Below, in pieces: positions 32,215-43,840 of a stretch of DNA of 64,000 nt. The position numbers were made by a program, and so were the translations under genes. Numbering within the stretch: the stretch's first letter is position 1; each line of letters starts with the position of its first letter. Under the pieces are notes generated by a model. It had not been told where the DNA came from and made no database searches. It saw nothing but the letters and a program-made list of their open reading frames with translations. Origin of the DNA: Orientallactaga sibirica (Eukaryota > Chordata > Mammalia > Rodentia > Dipodidae); contig JAEOAD010002183.1 in the NCBI GenBank assembly GCA_036365145.1, positions 2,356,001 to 2,420,000 of the forward strand. Reading direction: 5' to 3'.

Positions 32215-32325
32215 TTATTGGGGGCAGGGACTGACTGGCCCCAGGCTGAGTTTGAACCTAATTCAGACTAGAAATCTCAACCCCCTAGTTGACAGAATTA
32301 AGGGTGTGGGACAACACACACCCTT
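32215..32325 (-). mobile_element. Possible old B1 fragment
   Basis: 'ggccccaggctgagtttgaa' and 'acagaattaagggtgtggga' follow the reverse order of B1, but strongly diverged. A 10-bp inverted repeat (TAAGGGTGTG / CACACCCTTA) covers its end. Confidence 0.4.
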
Positions 32326-32810
32326 AGGGACTTTGGATTTAATAGATTATCTTTTTAGTTTAGTATCCATACTTGTAGAAATACTCTCTGCTGGTTTTGA
32401 TTGCATGTCTATATTGCTCAGTTGAATTTTAGAATTTGCCAGTAATTTGCTTCACCCAGTCTACTACAGTACTTGGACAACAGGCACACTCAACACCTAG
32501 GGTCACTTTTGCTGTTTCTCTTGGAGTATAAGAGCTACACCTGGCACCTTAACCTCCTACACTGAAGATATATAAAGTCAGATTTACACGTCTGAGAACA
32601 GTGCAGATGATTAATCAAATTAACTCAAGATGTCAAAATCTCTACATTGTAATACAAGGAGTCTGGCCAGAGAACTGCAGGATGAGATCTGACTTCAGAG
32701 TGGTGGGTTGGGGAATAGGCAATGGACGATAGGAAGCTCTATTTAGTCTCATAAAGTCCTGGTATCAGTTGTGTCTGACACTTGTATCTGGGTGTCTGCT
32801 GTGCTTTGCT
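32326..32810. other. Single-copy stretch
   Basis: No recognised element. Confidence 0.35.
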
Positions 32811-33175
32811 TGTGATTTGAATGGGGTTCTGTTCCTGTGTTGGAAGTTTGACCCCCCGTGTGTGGTGATGCGAGAGGCCATGGAAATTAGGAAGTGGTGC
32901 TTAGTGTTAGGTCATTCTTGGAGGAGATAAAGGTAGTTTTGATCAGTTGCCCTGAGGGTGAGTTGTTGTAAAAGAGTGAGGCTGGCACTCCTCTCTCACT
33001 GGCTTCCTGTCTCATTACCTGGTCTCTTCTCACATGCCCCTGCAGTTATGAAATCTTCCATGATGCTGGAGAGGGTCAGGCGGCCCCTCAACAGAGGCTG
33101 AACTGAAAGCTGGACTTCCAGCTTCCAAACAGAGCTAATACACTCCTTTCCTTTATACATTGCCCCACCTCACCA
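32811..33175 (+). mobile_element. Old LTR-like repeat
   Basis: Opens TGTGATTTGAATGGGGTTCTG. Continues 'cctgtgttggaagtttgacc', 'aggtcattcttggaggagat', 'cttccagcttccaaacag' and ends near 'catttca'. It has the same word order as the old LTR-like repeat at 42.06 kb read forward. MaLR-like, family uncertain. Confidence 0.5.
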
Positions 33176-34054
33176 TTTCATTATGAAAATAGATAAAGTC
33201 TTAATGCAGGGTCAGTGAATGGAATTATTTTCACCACTCCCAAAGCATGGCACAGGATAAGCCAAAACTGTATGAATGGGAACCAGGTGAAACCAAGTAA
33301 GAAAGGCTGATAGCATTCAGGGTGGAGGATAGTGATCAGGGGTTCAAATTCAGTGTTATATGCAGGAGTAGTTCAGTGCATGAAGCAAATTCAAATGCAG
33401 TTTAAGCAGATACCAAAATCTCAAATGGATGGGGATGGGGGTGTCAGGGTGACATTGAAATGGGTCAAGGAGAAGATGAGCTATCAGAAACTATTCTACA
33501 AGGATACATGAGTCTTAATGTCAGCGCTAGGGCAAAAAGCTGGCACCACTTGACAGTGTTTACATTAACCACAGAACTAACAGGACCTAGACACTGAAGA
33601 CCCAGGCTCAGGGTCTGTCAGGCTGACTAGCCACAAGCCAGGGGTGGGGTGAAGGCCATATACCATCGCACTGGCACTTAGGGCTCTCTGTCTATCAGAT
33701 TTAAGTCCTGGCTTCTTCACAATAGGAAGTAATTGTGATAGTCTAGGCTAGTTCCATCACAAGTGCCAGAGATGCAAGTCCAAAGTTTAAAATGATAAAG
33801 AAGTCTATGGGTGACTAGAAAATAGGAAAGAACGGGGGTGTCGGGCTTCAGAAGGGAGGAATCCAGAACTCAAGTGATGCAATCCAGGACGTATCAGTCC
33901 TCACTCCCTTCCTCTGCCTTAGTTTGCAAAGCTCAGTAGTAGTCAGAGCCAAGTGCTCAGCCCACATGGTGAGGACGGCCAGCACCGCTTCCTCTTCCTC
34001 TTCCTCTTACGGGAAGCGTCCCAGACCTGTCACTTCTAGAACCAAGGTGTTTGT
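33176..34054. other. Single-copy stretch
   Basis: No gene or repeat recognised. A short (CTTCCT) run at 33985-34008. Confidence 0.4.
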
Positions 34055-34261
34055 TTACTTTTCAAAATATTTTATTTATTTGAGAAAGATATATAGAGAT
34101 AGACAGAGAGAATGTGTGCACCAGGACCTCCAGCCACTGCAAATGAACTCCAGATGCATGTGCTACCTTGTACATCTGGCTTATGAAGGTACTGGGGAAT
34201 CAGAGCTGGTCCTTAGGCTTCAAAAGCAAGTGCCTTAACCACTAAGCCATCTCCCCAGCCC
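34055..34261 (-). mobile_element. DIP-like SINE
   Basis: Minus-strand copy, body 'actccagatgcatgtgctac', head 'aagccatctccccagccc'. Full length. Confidence 0.9.
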
Positions 34262-34264
34262 CTG

Positions 34265-34402
34265 TTTATTTATTTTTGAGGCAGGATCTCATTCTAGGCC
34301 AGGGTGATGTAGACCTCATTCTATAATCCCAGGCTAGCCTCAAACTCACGATGACCCTCCTACCTTAGCCTCCTGAGTACTAAGAATTAACCATGCCCAG
34401 CT
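34265..34402 (-). mobile_element. B1 SINE, diverged
   Basis: 'gaggcaggatctcattctag', 'ggctagcctcaaactcacga', 'ctcctgagtactaagaatta'. Abuts the SINE to its left. Confidence 0.8.
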
Positions 34403-34889
34403 TAGAATCAAGTTTTTATTCACTTGGTTTTATCTCAGAATCATTCCTGAACTAGTCACTATGCCCGGAGGAATGTGGTGCTCTGACTGGACATACGCAT
34501 ATCACACTGGTCAGCCTCATGCATTCATGTGAGTTAAGAAGCAGGAAACAAGTGACAGTAATGTAACAGAAGATGGTGATGTGCACAGTGGGCAGGAGAA
34601 AACAAAAATGGAACAGGGAATGGTAGCTACTTAATATTCTTCCAGGCAAGGTATCCCTGCCTTGGTTTTGGTTTGAGTGCCGTTACACCACCAGGGACTA
34701 ATAAATTCATAATAAATACATAGTATAGTAAATGCAAGAAAGAGTCTTATAAAGTCTTATATTTGTTTACTGTTAGAGTTTTCACCCAGTGTTTTTCTTA
34801 AAGATTACATTATTAGCCACTGTTTAATTAAATGTGCCACTTAATAAGGAAAATATCTTCTCCACTACAGATGAAGGTCCTGGTGCTCC
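34403..34889. other. Single-copy stretch
   Basis: No gene or repeat recognised. Confidence 0.35.
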
Positions 34890-34895
34890 AATTCT

Positions 34896-34941
<46 letters not shown>

Positions 34942-34985
34942 TGTGTGTGTGTGTGTGTGTGTTTCTATCCCTTTGTCTGTCTCTG
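34890..34985 (+). repeat. (CT)n(GT)n compound microsatellite
   Basis: About 20 CT units followed by about 10 GT units and 'ctttgtctgtctctgcttg' then AAATAAATGAATAA. Probably the leftover tail of a plus-strand SINE whose head is gone. Confidence 0.85.
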
Positions 34986-34999
34986 CTTGTAAATAAATG

Positions 35000-35043
35000 A
35001 ATAACATATTTTTTATTTATTTTTATTTGAGACAGAGGGGAGA

Positions 35044-35086
<43 letters not shown>

Positions 35087-35238
35087 GATACACCAGGGCC
35101 TCTACCCACTGCAAACGAACTCCAGACTCATGTGCCACCTTGTGCATCTGGCTTATGTGGGACCTGGAGAATAATTGAATCTGGGTCCTTAGGCTTCACA
35201 GGCAAGTGCCTTAACCACTAAGCCATCTCTACAGTCCT
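35000..35238 (-). mobile_element. DIP-like SINE with long (GA)n
   Basis: Minus-strand full-length copy. The CT tract is expanded to about 18 GA units (35046-35082). The head ends 'aagccatctctacagtcc'. Confidence 0.92.
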
Positions 35239-35619
35239 AAAAATATTTTTTTAAAGACATTCATGAAAGATGGGAATTGTATCACAGATGGTTCTAATTC
35301 CTCACACCTCCCAGTTCCCTGTCAGGAAGAAGGAGCGTGTATATTCATCATGGTGGGGCAGTTATGCTTAGATGGTCTACATTGATAAAGCATTTTCTCT
35401 GCCATGCTCGCCTGCTCTTATTAGTCAGCATAACATAACATTACACTCAACACTCAAGATGCACTGAAGTTTTGAGCATCTGGTATAAGAAAGCAAGAAC
35501 TCAAGTTTAATGAATATTTCCATATTTGAATTCTGCTAAATGTAAGTAAGAATATTACTTAAATTATAAAATGAGTCATTGGCAATATAACTGCACTTAT
35601 TATGAATGTGTTCTATTGC
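35239..35619. other. AT-rich single-copy stretch
   Basis: No recognised element. Confidence 0.35.
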
Positions 35620-36515
35620 TGAAGACTTCACATGCCTGGGCTGCAAGGTCACTGAGAAATCAAGCTGGAGCTGAGCTGACAACCTCCTCCCTGAAGACCA
35701 GCTGACAGAAAGCTGGAAAAAGCTGTCACTGCATGCAGCTCCATGGGAGAGAGAGAGAAGTCATCAGTGGAGATGAACAACAGTGGACACTGCAAGCCTT
35801 AAGTTGGGCCAGCTAGGCCAAATGAGCCAACAGGTGCAATAGTGGCATGTCTGTTATGGAGGAGACCAACCACTTACTAATTGGACTGGAGGCCCACTCC
35901 ATGGGAGATAATATATGCCTTGTACTGAAAACCCATGACAGGGGAGGTCATGAGCCCCAGGGGTGTAATGTCTGCTGGCATCTGGCTAAATGCATATATT
36001 ATCCTCACTAAACTGCCCCGTAAACACTTCTCTTAATATTTATACCCATATATTAATGCTACTCCCACATTTGGTTAGAGAAGCTTCTCTTTTCAGATGG
36101 GGGTGACTTCTGGGATGACTCAAAAGGCACCATGGTGCTGAGAAGAAGTGACGAGGAGTATTCAGCACTGAAACATCTGTATCACACCTTCCAAGGCTCA
36201 GGGTCCATTGCAGAAGAGGAGGCAGAAAGAATGTGGGAGCCAGAAGAAGGGCAGAACTACTTACAATGCAGTATTCCAGACACAAAATGGCCTGGATATC
36301 CATTACCTTGCAATACCTGGTACTACCTACACAGGACCCTCATAATAAGAGGAAAAGATGATGACATCAAAATAAAAGAGAGGCTCATTGAGAGGAGGAG
36401 GGGATACAACAGAGGTGGATTTGTGAAAGGGAAAGTAGGGGAGGGGAGAATTGCCATGATTTATTGTGTATAGTTCTGGGAATTGTCCGTAAAAAAGTAT
36501 AAAAAAATAAAGAAT
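35620..36515 (+). mobile_element. L1 3'UTR, longest uninterrupted copy
   Basis: About 0.9 kb, the most complete copy not broken by SINEs. It runs from 'gaagacttcacatgcctggg' to an AAAAAATAAAG tail at 36503. It shares all segments with 203-1315 (+) and 2066-3330 (-). A 113-codon frame (36132-36473) reads through it. In the copy at 2241-2465 one extra base near its ninth codon shifts the frame, so the frame is unlikely to be functional. No ORF2 precedes it (5'-truncated insertion). Confidence 0.88.
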
Positions 36516-37490
36516 CAAAGCTCCACCCCTAAACAAATAATTGAATTTGTTCATTTGTCTTATTTGGATTTTAGCCCTTGTCAAATAAGGGGTTTACAGT
36601 GGTAGAACTTTCTGGAATAGAGCTCCCCATAAGGCTATTCTACAACATTAAAATTAGGTTCTTCTTAGAGCCAACTATTCATTTGGGAATGTGAAAGTGT
36701 GTCAGGGATGCTGGAGCAGGACACTCCTCTGCAGATCCTGTCTGTCATGTGGATGTTTCCAGTGGCTGCCTCTGGACTGATGCACGCTGCCCTCCTGGCT
36801 TCTAGAAGGCCTGCAGCTTAATGAATATCATCTCCAATTGTTTTTTTTTTTTTTTTTTTTGGTAGATAAAATTTCCTTGGGCTATGCATTTTACTAAGTT
36901 GAGACCTTGTAAGTAACAGGAATGAACTATTTATGTCATCTAACTTCAGGACTTTGGGAAAAGAACATCTTGAAACTTCCATTCCAACCTTCCTTTAAAA
37001 AAAATGCCATCCGGTCCCTAAAATGCCAGCCTTGGTTTACACCATGATAAGCAGCTTTCAACATAACTGCCAACCTTGATTGTAATGACAGATGGGTTCT
37101 AAGACCAAAGCCAAGTTTAGCAGGAAAAGCGCTATTGGGAGCACACTGAACTTAGTTATAATGCAAATCCCAGGAAGAACAACCTATAAACTTATTTATG
37201 CCTTGGTGGGACTGAAATTCAAACTGGAGCTAGGAAGTAGGAAGAGGGACACAGTCTCTGGGAGGAAGAGTTATTGAGATGGGTAGGAGGAAAAATTAAA
37301 GACTACCATCATGGCCAACTATAATAAAATGGAACAATCTGTCATCAGGATCGACTTACTAAAGACCATTTCAATGCTGGATCTGAGGGCACCAAGGACA
37401 AAACTGTCCATTCTTTCTGGCCCAACACTTATTACAATGCTTAGAATATTGTAAGAACAAATAATGTTGACATTTTAAATGAATGTTTAT
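36516..37490. other. Single-copy stretch
   Basis: No gene. T22 run at 36841-36862 may be a reversed retrotransposon tail, but no element adjoins it. Confidence 0.4.
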
Positions 37491-37494
37491 TTTG

Positions 37495-37540
37495 TGTTTT
37501 TTGTATGTGAATGTTTATATTCATGTTCATATATATGTTG

Positions 37541-37574
<34 letters not shown>

Positions 37575-37834
37575 ATATGGAGGCCAGACGTAGATGACTG
37601 GTATCTTTCCCAGTCACTCTTCACTTTGTTTCTATGAGTCAGGTCTCTACTGAACACAGAGATCACCAGTTGAGCCAGAAGACCTACCAGCAAGGTGTGG
37701 GGATCTTCTTGTCTCCACACCCCCAGTGTATAGGAGTACAATGAGTAGCTTTTATGTGGGTTCTGGATTCCAAACTCAGGTACTCACGCTTGCCTTACAA
37801 GTACTTTACCAACTGAGCCATCTTCCCTGTCTCA
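37495..37834 (-). mobile_element. B4 SINE with (GT)n
   Basis: Reversed copy, (GT)17 at 37541-37574, 'gagtcaggtctctactgaac' (B1 part), and 'ccaactgagccatcttccct' (ID part). Confidence 0.8.
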
Positions 37835-38152
37835 AACAATCTCTTTTATATAATCAGGGAAAACCTCCTTTCACTAGCAAGACACACTCTCCCAGACCAA
37901 CAATTTTAGGAATGGTCACATTCAAAATTAAAGAATGCAAGTTTCAGGTTTTGCCAAGATGAGGAACTAGGTTCCAGAGCAACAGCTTTCTCTTGGTTAA
38001 ATTAGCTGAACCTATCCAGACAGTCTAGTGGGTAAGGACTAAAAATATTAACAACTGGAACTCTTTCTAGAATATTTTCTCGAAGAATTTAACATTCCTA
38101 AGCAAGCTCATAATTGCTTTCCTTACAGACACCCTATCACAGAGATACACAT

Positions 38153-38295
38153 TGTAATGGGGAGTCTTCATTGTTGACTGAATTTGGAATTACTTAGGAG
38201 ATGGCTGGGAATGCCTCGGGGCATATTCATGAGGTGGTTCTAGAAAGGATTAGCTGACGGGAGAAGCTCACCCTGAATGTGAGTGTAGTCATCCC
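38153..38295 (+). mobile_element. Older MT-like LTR, left arm
   Basis: 'cattgttgactgaatttgga', 'attacttaggagatggctgg', 'ctcaccctgaatgtgagtg'. The MaLR element at 38296-40140 interrupts it; the LTR resumes with 'catgggttggg' at 40141. Confidence 0.65.
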
Positions 38296-38635
38296 TTGTT
38301 TGATTCAGGTGTCCTCCATAAACTTAGGTGTTCTGAATGCTAGGTCCCCAGCTGATGAAGATTTGAGAATTAATGCCTCCTGGAGGCAGTGTATTGTTGG
38401 GGGCGGCCTTATGAGTATTATAGCCAGTTTCCCCTTGCCAGTGTCTGGCATACGCTTCTGTTCCTGTTGTCCATCTGATGTTGGCCAGGAGGTGATGTCC
38501 ACCCTCTACTCATGCTATCATTTTTCCCTGCCATCATGGAGCTTCCCCTTGAGTCTATAAGCCAAAATAAACCTTTTTTTCACCACAAGCTGCTCTTGGG
38601 TGATTTCTGCCAGCAATGCGACCCTGACTGCCACA
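38296..38635 (+). mobile_element. MaLR 5' LTR
   Basis: About 340 bp. Polyadenylation signal 'gccaaaataaaccttt' at 38560-38575. Left edge eroded. Confidence 0.88.
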
Positions 38636-39809
38636 GTAAAGTTGGTACCAGAGGAGAGGGATTGCTGCTAGACACCTGACTGTGGCTTTGGCCTTTTGGA
38701 GCTGATTTTCAAGAGGAATGTGGAAGTATTAGAAACCTTGCCCTAAGAGACATCTTGCAGTGCTGTAAATACAGCTTGATGGACTAGTTTGGTCAGAATT
38801 GAAAGACCTGAATGCAATAAGAACTATGGACTGTGAGGTTTGGCTTATGAGGGTGAGAAAGAGCTTTGCCTGGACTAGGCTAGAAGCAGTTTGTGTGAGA
38901 GGCTTGTTGTTATGCCCATGTCCTGAGAACTTGTGTAGGGGTGCCTTACATAGAAACAGACTGGTGTGAGCAGAGGGATATGGCACAGAAAGAAATCTTT
39001 GGGCTGAAACTGCTGCCTGTTCAGCTGTGATTGTATGAGAGATTACAACCATTGATATTGGACCAGCTGACCTGCATTGGGACAACAGAAAGAATGCAGT
39101 CTTTTGAAGGTGCCTGAATGCTCAATGAGTAGCCTGATCTTCAAAGTCTGCTTTATTCCCCACCCCACCCCCATCCATTAACAAATTGGCACCCTACCTT
39201 GTATTGTGGAGTGTAAGAAATGCAAGAAAGATAGGGTCATTGAATTTGCAACACGGTCTTGTGTTTTGGAAATGGCCATGGGCAGTGTGAAGCAGGTTTG
39301 CTGGATGCCTGCATGGATACCTGATGGAGCTGTGAGGATGAACCGTGGGTTGCAGTAGAGACCCATTGGAGATGCCAGGACCACAAAATGGCTGCTAAGG
39401 AGAGTTGCTGGCCCTGGATGTAGTTTTCCAGGACTGTGAGTAGCCTCGCTGGAGGGGCAAGGGAGAATTGAAACTTGAGACTTGTTGCTGGTTAAAATTA
39501 TCAGACTTGGAAATTTGTCACTGAGTAGAGTTGCTGGACTTGGAGCTATAAATTTTGATTTTTTTCTGTTTAAATATTGTATTAGTTGAATATTTCTTTG
39601 CTATGCCCAATGCATTTGCAGTCTGTTTATTCTGTGCCATTATAGTCTGTTTGTTTGTTTGGTATTATGGCTCAGTTAAAAGACCTTGAACTATGAGGAT
39701 GTTTGAATATCATTGGGAGTGATAAAACTATGGAGAATTTTAAAGTTGGATGAATGCATTGCATTTTACATCATGTATGGTTATCAGTTTATGGGGGCCA
39801 AGGGTGGGA

Positions 39810-40140
39810 CGTGGTGATTTGATTCAGGTGTCCCCCATAAACTTAGGTGTTCTGAATTCTAGGTTCCCAGCTGATGGAGATATGGGAATTAATGCCTCCT
39901 GGAGGCAGTGTATTGTTGGGGGCAGGCTTATGGATATAATAGCCAGTTTTCCCTTGCCAGTGGTTGGCACACTCTCCTGTTGCTGTTGTCCACCTTATGT
40001 TGGCCAGGAGGTGATATCCACCCTCTGCTCATGCCATCATGTAGTTTCCCCTCGAGTCTGTAAGCCAAAATAATCCTTTTTCCCCATAAGCTGCTCTTAG
40101 TTGGGTGATTTCTGCCAGCAATGTGAACCTGACTGCAACA
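39810..40140 (+). mobile_element. MaLR 3' LTR
   Basis: 331 bp, first base changed (CGTGGTGATTTGATTC), ends 'gactgcaaca'. AATAAA altered to AATAAT. Differs from the 5' LTR at roughly a tenth of positions by eye. Confidence 0.88.
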
Positions 40141-40411
40141 CATGGGTTGGGAGATGTAGACATAATAAAAGTGGGAAAGAAGAAAGCTAGCAGAGTGCCA
40201 GCATGCTCCTCCTCTCCTTACTTGCTGACTGTCCAAGATATAAGCAGCCACCTATGTTCCCAGTGACCCAGCCAGGGTGTATCCCGGCTGCCATGTTTTC
40301 CCAACCGTAGCTGACTGCTTCACTCTCATACCACGAGCCAGGATAGGCCTCTCCTCCCTGGAGTTGCTTTAACCAGTTAATTGATCACAGTGATGAGAAA
40401 AGTAACTAACA
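40141..40411 (+). mobile_element. Older MT-like LTR, right arm
   Basis: 'catgggttgggagatgtaga' through 'gatgagaaaagtaactaaca'. Completes the LTR started at 38153 (about 410 bp total). Confidence 0.65.
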
Positions 40412-40743
40412 GGTGCATATGACCATCTTTAATTGTTTCCCTGCAATACCATTTCACAGTTAACAGAGATGATTAGATAGATATGCCAGGAAACTAGGGC
40501 TCAGAGAGATGGGGTGACACCTTAGATTTCCCTCTAGATCACCACAGTATTTTCTGAATGCCATTTCAATGTCCTTCCCAAGATGCAAAGAAGTTCTAAA
40601 AATATTGTCCAAATGCTTAGTCACAATCTGCCTTGATTTCTATACCTCTTATAAAAGCATTACTGCTAGAGATCTTGAAAAGAAAGATGCTTGACTGGGA
40701 TTTAAGTGAACTCTAACCAGGCTTGTAATCTAAGCATCATATT
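40412..40743. other. Single-copy stretch
   Basis: A faint MIR-like order near 40440-40530 ('aggaaactagggctcagaga'), too diverged to call. No gene. Confidence 0.3.
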
Positions 40744-40751
40744 AAAAGTCC

Positions 40752-40887
40752 GTGGGGGCCTGGCATGGAGATGAGGGGGTAAGAGGATCTCTGTGATGGA
40801 GCAAGGCTGGGACTACAAAGTAAGTTCCAGGTCAGCCTGGGCTATAGTGAGACCCTTCCTTGAAAAAAAACAAACAAACAAACAAAC
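40752..40887 (+). mobile_element. B1 SINE, diverged
   Basis: 'cctggcatggagatgagggg', 'aagttccaggtcagcctggg', then (CAAA)n. AAAAGTCC occurs on both sides (40744-40751, 40888-40895). Confidence 0.8.
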
Positions 40888-40996
40888 AAAAGTCCTTGAG
40901 AATGTCACTCTGCATGGTTTGCCTTCTCTTTCACATTATTGCTTTCCTCTGCTCAGAGACGGGTCCTGGTAGTTCCAGTTCCATCACATTAAACTC

Positions 40997-41025
40997 ATTT
41001 GCATATGGAAATTATGCAATTTCCA
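40997..41025. promoter_or_regulatory. Octamer motif beside a palindrome (candidate only)
   Basis: ATTTGCAT at 40997-41004 equals the POU-factor octamer. Next to it, TGGAAATT and AATTTCCA (41006-41013, 41018-41025) form a perfect inverted repeat around ATGC. In single-copy DNA. No evidence of use. Confidence 0.2.
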
Positions 41026-41130
41026 TGTAAGATTATGGCATAATTAATCAAAGCCATAATTTTATCCACCATCTTTGCTATGTAGTCCTATCTATTAGTC
41101 CTGGACCTAGGAAGATATAAATAGATTGCA

Positions 41131-41396
41131 GGGTTGGAGAGATAGCTTAGCGGTTAAGGTGCCTGCCTGCTAAGCCTAAGAACCCGGTTCCAATCTCCAG
41201 GTTCCACGTTTAGCCAGATGCAAAGTGACGCAAGGGCGCAATGCCACACTTGCCCACAAGGGGGCGCACACATCTGGATTTCGTTCACAGCAGCTGAGAG
41301 ACTGCTGGCACGCCCATTCTCTATCTGTCTCCTTCTCCCTCTCTCTCTGTCTGTCTCTCTCTGTGTCTCTCTCCAAAAATAAAAATAAAAATAAAA
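41131..41396 (+). mobile_element. DIP-like SINE, long variant, target duplication
   Basis: Has the same ~30-base body insertion as 23150-23442: 'caaagtgacgcaagggcgca' then 'atgccacacttgcccacaag'. ATAAATAGATTGCA flanks it at 41117-41130 and 41397-41410. Confidence 0.93.
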
Positions 41397-41715
41397 ATAA
41401 ATAGATTGCATACACAGATTCTAGGACACTCCATAGTAGTGAGATGCAGGCTTATGAGGACTTCTCCAGCACAAAGGTCCATGTTCTGGGTATCAGAAGG
41501 TACCAGGAACCAACAAAAAGGCTTCAAGAAAAAATTCTCTAATTGATTGTGAATGCAACACAAGTAGGTTTTCTCTCCTCTTCTCTCTAGATCAGAGGTC
41601 AGAAAATATTTCCTGTAGAACGCAAGAGAGTACTTTAGACTCATAAATCATATAGCCTGTGTCAGAGCTCTTTAGCTTTGCATTAGCAGAAGACAGCTAA
41701 TTAGAAAATACATAT

Positions 41716-41865
41716 GTGGTATGGAGATTGCTCAGTGGTTAGGGCACTGGCTTGAGAAGCTTGTTGGCCCATGTTTGAGTCCTCAGCACCCATGTAAAGC
41801 TAGATGCAAAGTGGTGCATGTATGGTATGTGTGCACCCCCCATATATACACAAATTTAAAAAACA
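41716..41865 (+). mobile_element. Diverged B2/DIP-like SINE
   Basis: 'attgctcagtggttagggca', 'tttgagtcctcagcacccat', 'gctagatgcaaagtggtgca' with a short A-rich end. No CT tract, so an older relative. Confidence 0.65.
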
Positions 41866-42054
41866 CAAAAGAATGCATAAGTGAACCAACGTACTTGGAT
41901 TTGATAACTAAGCCACAGCTTGGTGATTTTTTTCTCTAAATGAAAACCACAGATAACATGTCAAGTGTTGTACACAAGGCTCATTATTTTATCTGGTCTT
42001 CCAGCAAGTAAATGACGTGAACACTCCTCATCTATTCCAATTTGGTCATTTTGC

Positions 42055-42500
42055 ATCCTGGTCTATTTTGTAATGCTGTAACAAAATACTGGGTTCTTTA
42101 TAAAAAAAAAAAAAAAGTGGTTTACATGGCTCACAGTTCTAGTGGCTGGAAAGACCAAATAGCATTGCACTGACATCCAGTGAGGGGCATCCTGCACGGT
42201 CATGACACTGTAGAGAAGCAGAGAGGCGAGTGACCTATGTGGAGGGGCTCAGGCCAAGCAAGGAAACAGGAGAGTGCAGAAGGGCCAGGTTCTCTCTTTA
42301 ACAACCTTTCCTCGAGGGAGCTGATCCACTCTTGTGAAAACCACATTAATCCCTTCATTAGGGCTGTGTTGCCATGACCTAATTTCCTTCCAGTGAGCCT
42401 CATCTCTTAAAGATTCACCAGCTCTCAGCACCACTACATCAGGGATCAAGCCTCCAGCCCACGAACCTTTGAAGTACAAACACAACCACACCATAGTATT
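42055..42500 (-). mobile_element. Old LTR-like repeat
   Basis: Forward words (read on the plus strand): 'gtaacaaaatactgggttct', 'cagttctagtggctggaaag', 'ggaacaggagagtgcagaag'-like, 'tgctgagagctggtg' reversed. Same family as 1-202 and 52125-52500. Probably an old MaLR LTR. Confidence 0.5.
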
Positions 42501-42702
42501 ATGTAAAATTTAAAACTTATGTGGATCAAAGGAAGATGCTAGAAATCAACAGCAGGACTTGATCCAGGGAAAAGAGATGATAAGTAGTGGACAGGGCCAA
42601 ACTGAGGGAATTGGGACAAATGTTGGAAGATGGGAAAAGAATTGTTAATGCCCTTGTTGGATGCTTACTTCTGTGGGTTGGACTTGATGTCCCATCACCT
42701 CC

Positions 42703-42988
42703 TGTGATGGTTAATCTCCATGATCTCCTTGGTTGGGTCTAGAATCACCCAGGAGACACATCTGGGTATATCTGTGAAGAAGTTTCTAGATAAGGCAAGT
42801 AAGGTAGAAACACACATGCCACGTGTTCCAGGCTCTGCTTCCTGACTGCAGATACAATGTGACCAATTCCCTCACTTTTCCCACCATGATGGACAGTCTA
42901 CTCAAACTGTAGGCTAAAAGAAACCCTTCCTTCCTTAAGTTGCTTTTGTCAGGTGTTTTGTTTAGCAACAGGAACAGTAATTAACATT
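42703..42988 (+). mobile_element. MT-like LTR
   Basis: Opens TGTGATGGTTAATCT, with 'tctagaatcacccaggagac', 'ctgcttcctgactgcagata', 'ccttccttaagttgcttttg' and 'agtaattaaca' in the order expected of rodent MT-type MaLR LTRs. Solo. Confidence 0.75.
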
Positions 42989-43226
42989 CCTCCTTTGAGA
43001 CTAGGACATGACATACAGTTAGTTATGCCTACTCCAAATTCCGTAAGATGGCAAGCTGACCTTATCTCTCATTTTCTGTACTGTCCAGCTACCTAAAGGG
43101 CTGTATAACTACTGAGAAAAGTGAACAGAGCGGTGTAACAAGTGAGTACTTCATAACTAAATAGCCTTTACAGTTTTCAGACTTTCACTTCATTCTCATG
43201 GAGTCCTATTCCTGTGCTTTGCTTTT

Positions 43227-43276
43227 TTTAAAAAAACATATTTTATTTATTTATTTATTTGAGAGAGAGAAAGAGT

Positions 43277-43308
<32 letters not shown>

Positions 43309-43840
43309 ATGGGTATGCCAGTGCCTCTAGCCACTGTGAATGAACTCCAGATGCATGCGCCCCCTTGTGCATCTGACTAATGTGGGTCCTGGGGACTTGA
43401 ACCTGGGTCCTTTGGCTTTGCAGGCAAAGACCTTGTGGTAGTTTGATTAGATGTCCCCCAATATATTCAATGATTTATTAGTTTGTAGTTTGCATCTGCA
43501 GCCACCTGGCTGGAGGCAGAGTCACTGGGCAGATCTTAGGGTCCAGCTCTAAGGTGTGGTGGTGGGTTTAGGATTTCAATCTAAAGATATACAAAGTGTG
43601 CCTAGCTGGAGTTCCTGAGTTGAGGTATGCTGTGCTGTGTGGCTTTGGCTTGTGGCTTTGCTCTCTGCCTGGTCCTGTAAGAGCAGGCCAGTCTCTTCTG
43701 CCATTATGGAACTTCCCCTGGATCTGTAAGCTTCAATAAACATCCCTTCCTCCATAACTGTGCCTGGTCTGGAAGTTCATCTCAGTGAACCTGAAGCTCT
43801 CTGTTATAGGCCTTAACCACTAAGCCATCCCCACAACCCA
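43227..43840 (-). mobile_element. DIP-like SINE split by an LTR
   Basis: SINE halves at 43227-43433 and 43809-43840 are separated by the LTR 43434-43808. The SINE's own target duplication survives: CCTGTGCTTTGCTTTT at 43211-43226 and CCTGTGCTTTACTTTT at 43841-43856 (one mismatch). Confidence 0.92.
43434..43808 (+). mobile_element. Solo MaLR LTR inside a SINE
   Basis: TGTGGTAGTTTGATT at the left, AATAAAC at 43735, 'agttcatctcagtgaacctg' and TATA at the right. Close to the LTRs at 15.66-17.58 kb. Flanked by GACCT (43429-43433) and GGCCT (43809-43813), a 5-bp duplication with one change. Confidence 0.9.

Larger units (their letters stand above)
38296..40140 (+). mobile_element. Second complete non-autonomous ERVL-MaLR element
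   Basis: LTR-internal-LTR, plus strand: 5' LTR 38296-38635, internal about 1.17 kb, 3' LTR 39810-40140. 'agttggtaccagaggagagg' right after the 5' LTR is the MaLR primer-site region. 'gggggccaagggtggga' just before the 3' LTR is a purine-rich tract like that of the 15.66 kb element. The first bases of the 5' LTR (TGTGGTGG expected) and about four host bases are missing, a small junction deletion. The internal frames (longest about 118 codons, minus) are not viral proteins. Confidence 0.9.

Noticed and set aside
36132..36473. 113-codon frame in the L1 3'UTR as a possible extra L1 protein
   Set aside because: The copy at 2241-2465 has an extra base near the start that shifts the frame, and the copy at 0.69 kb does not keep it either.
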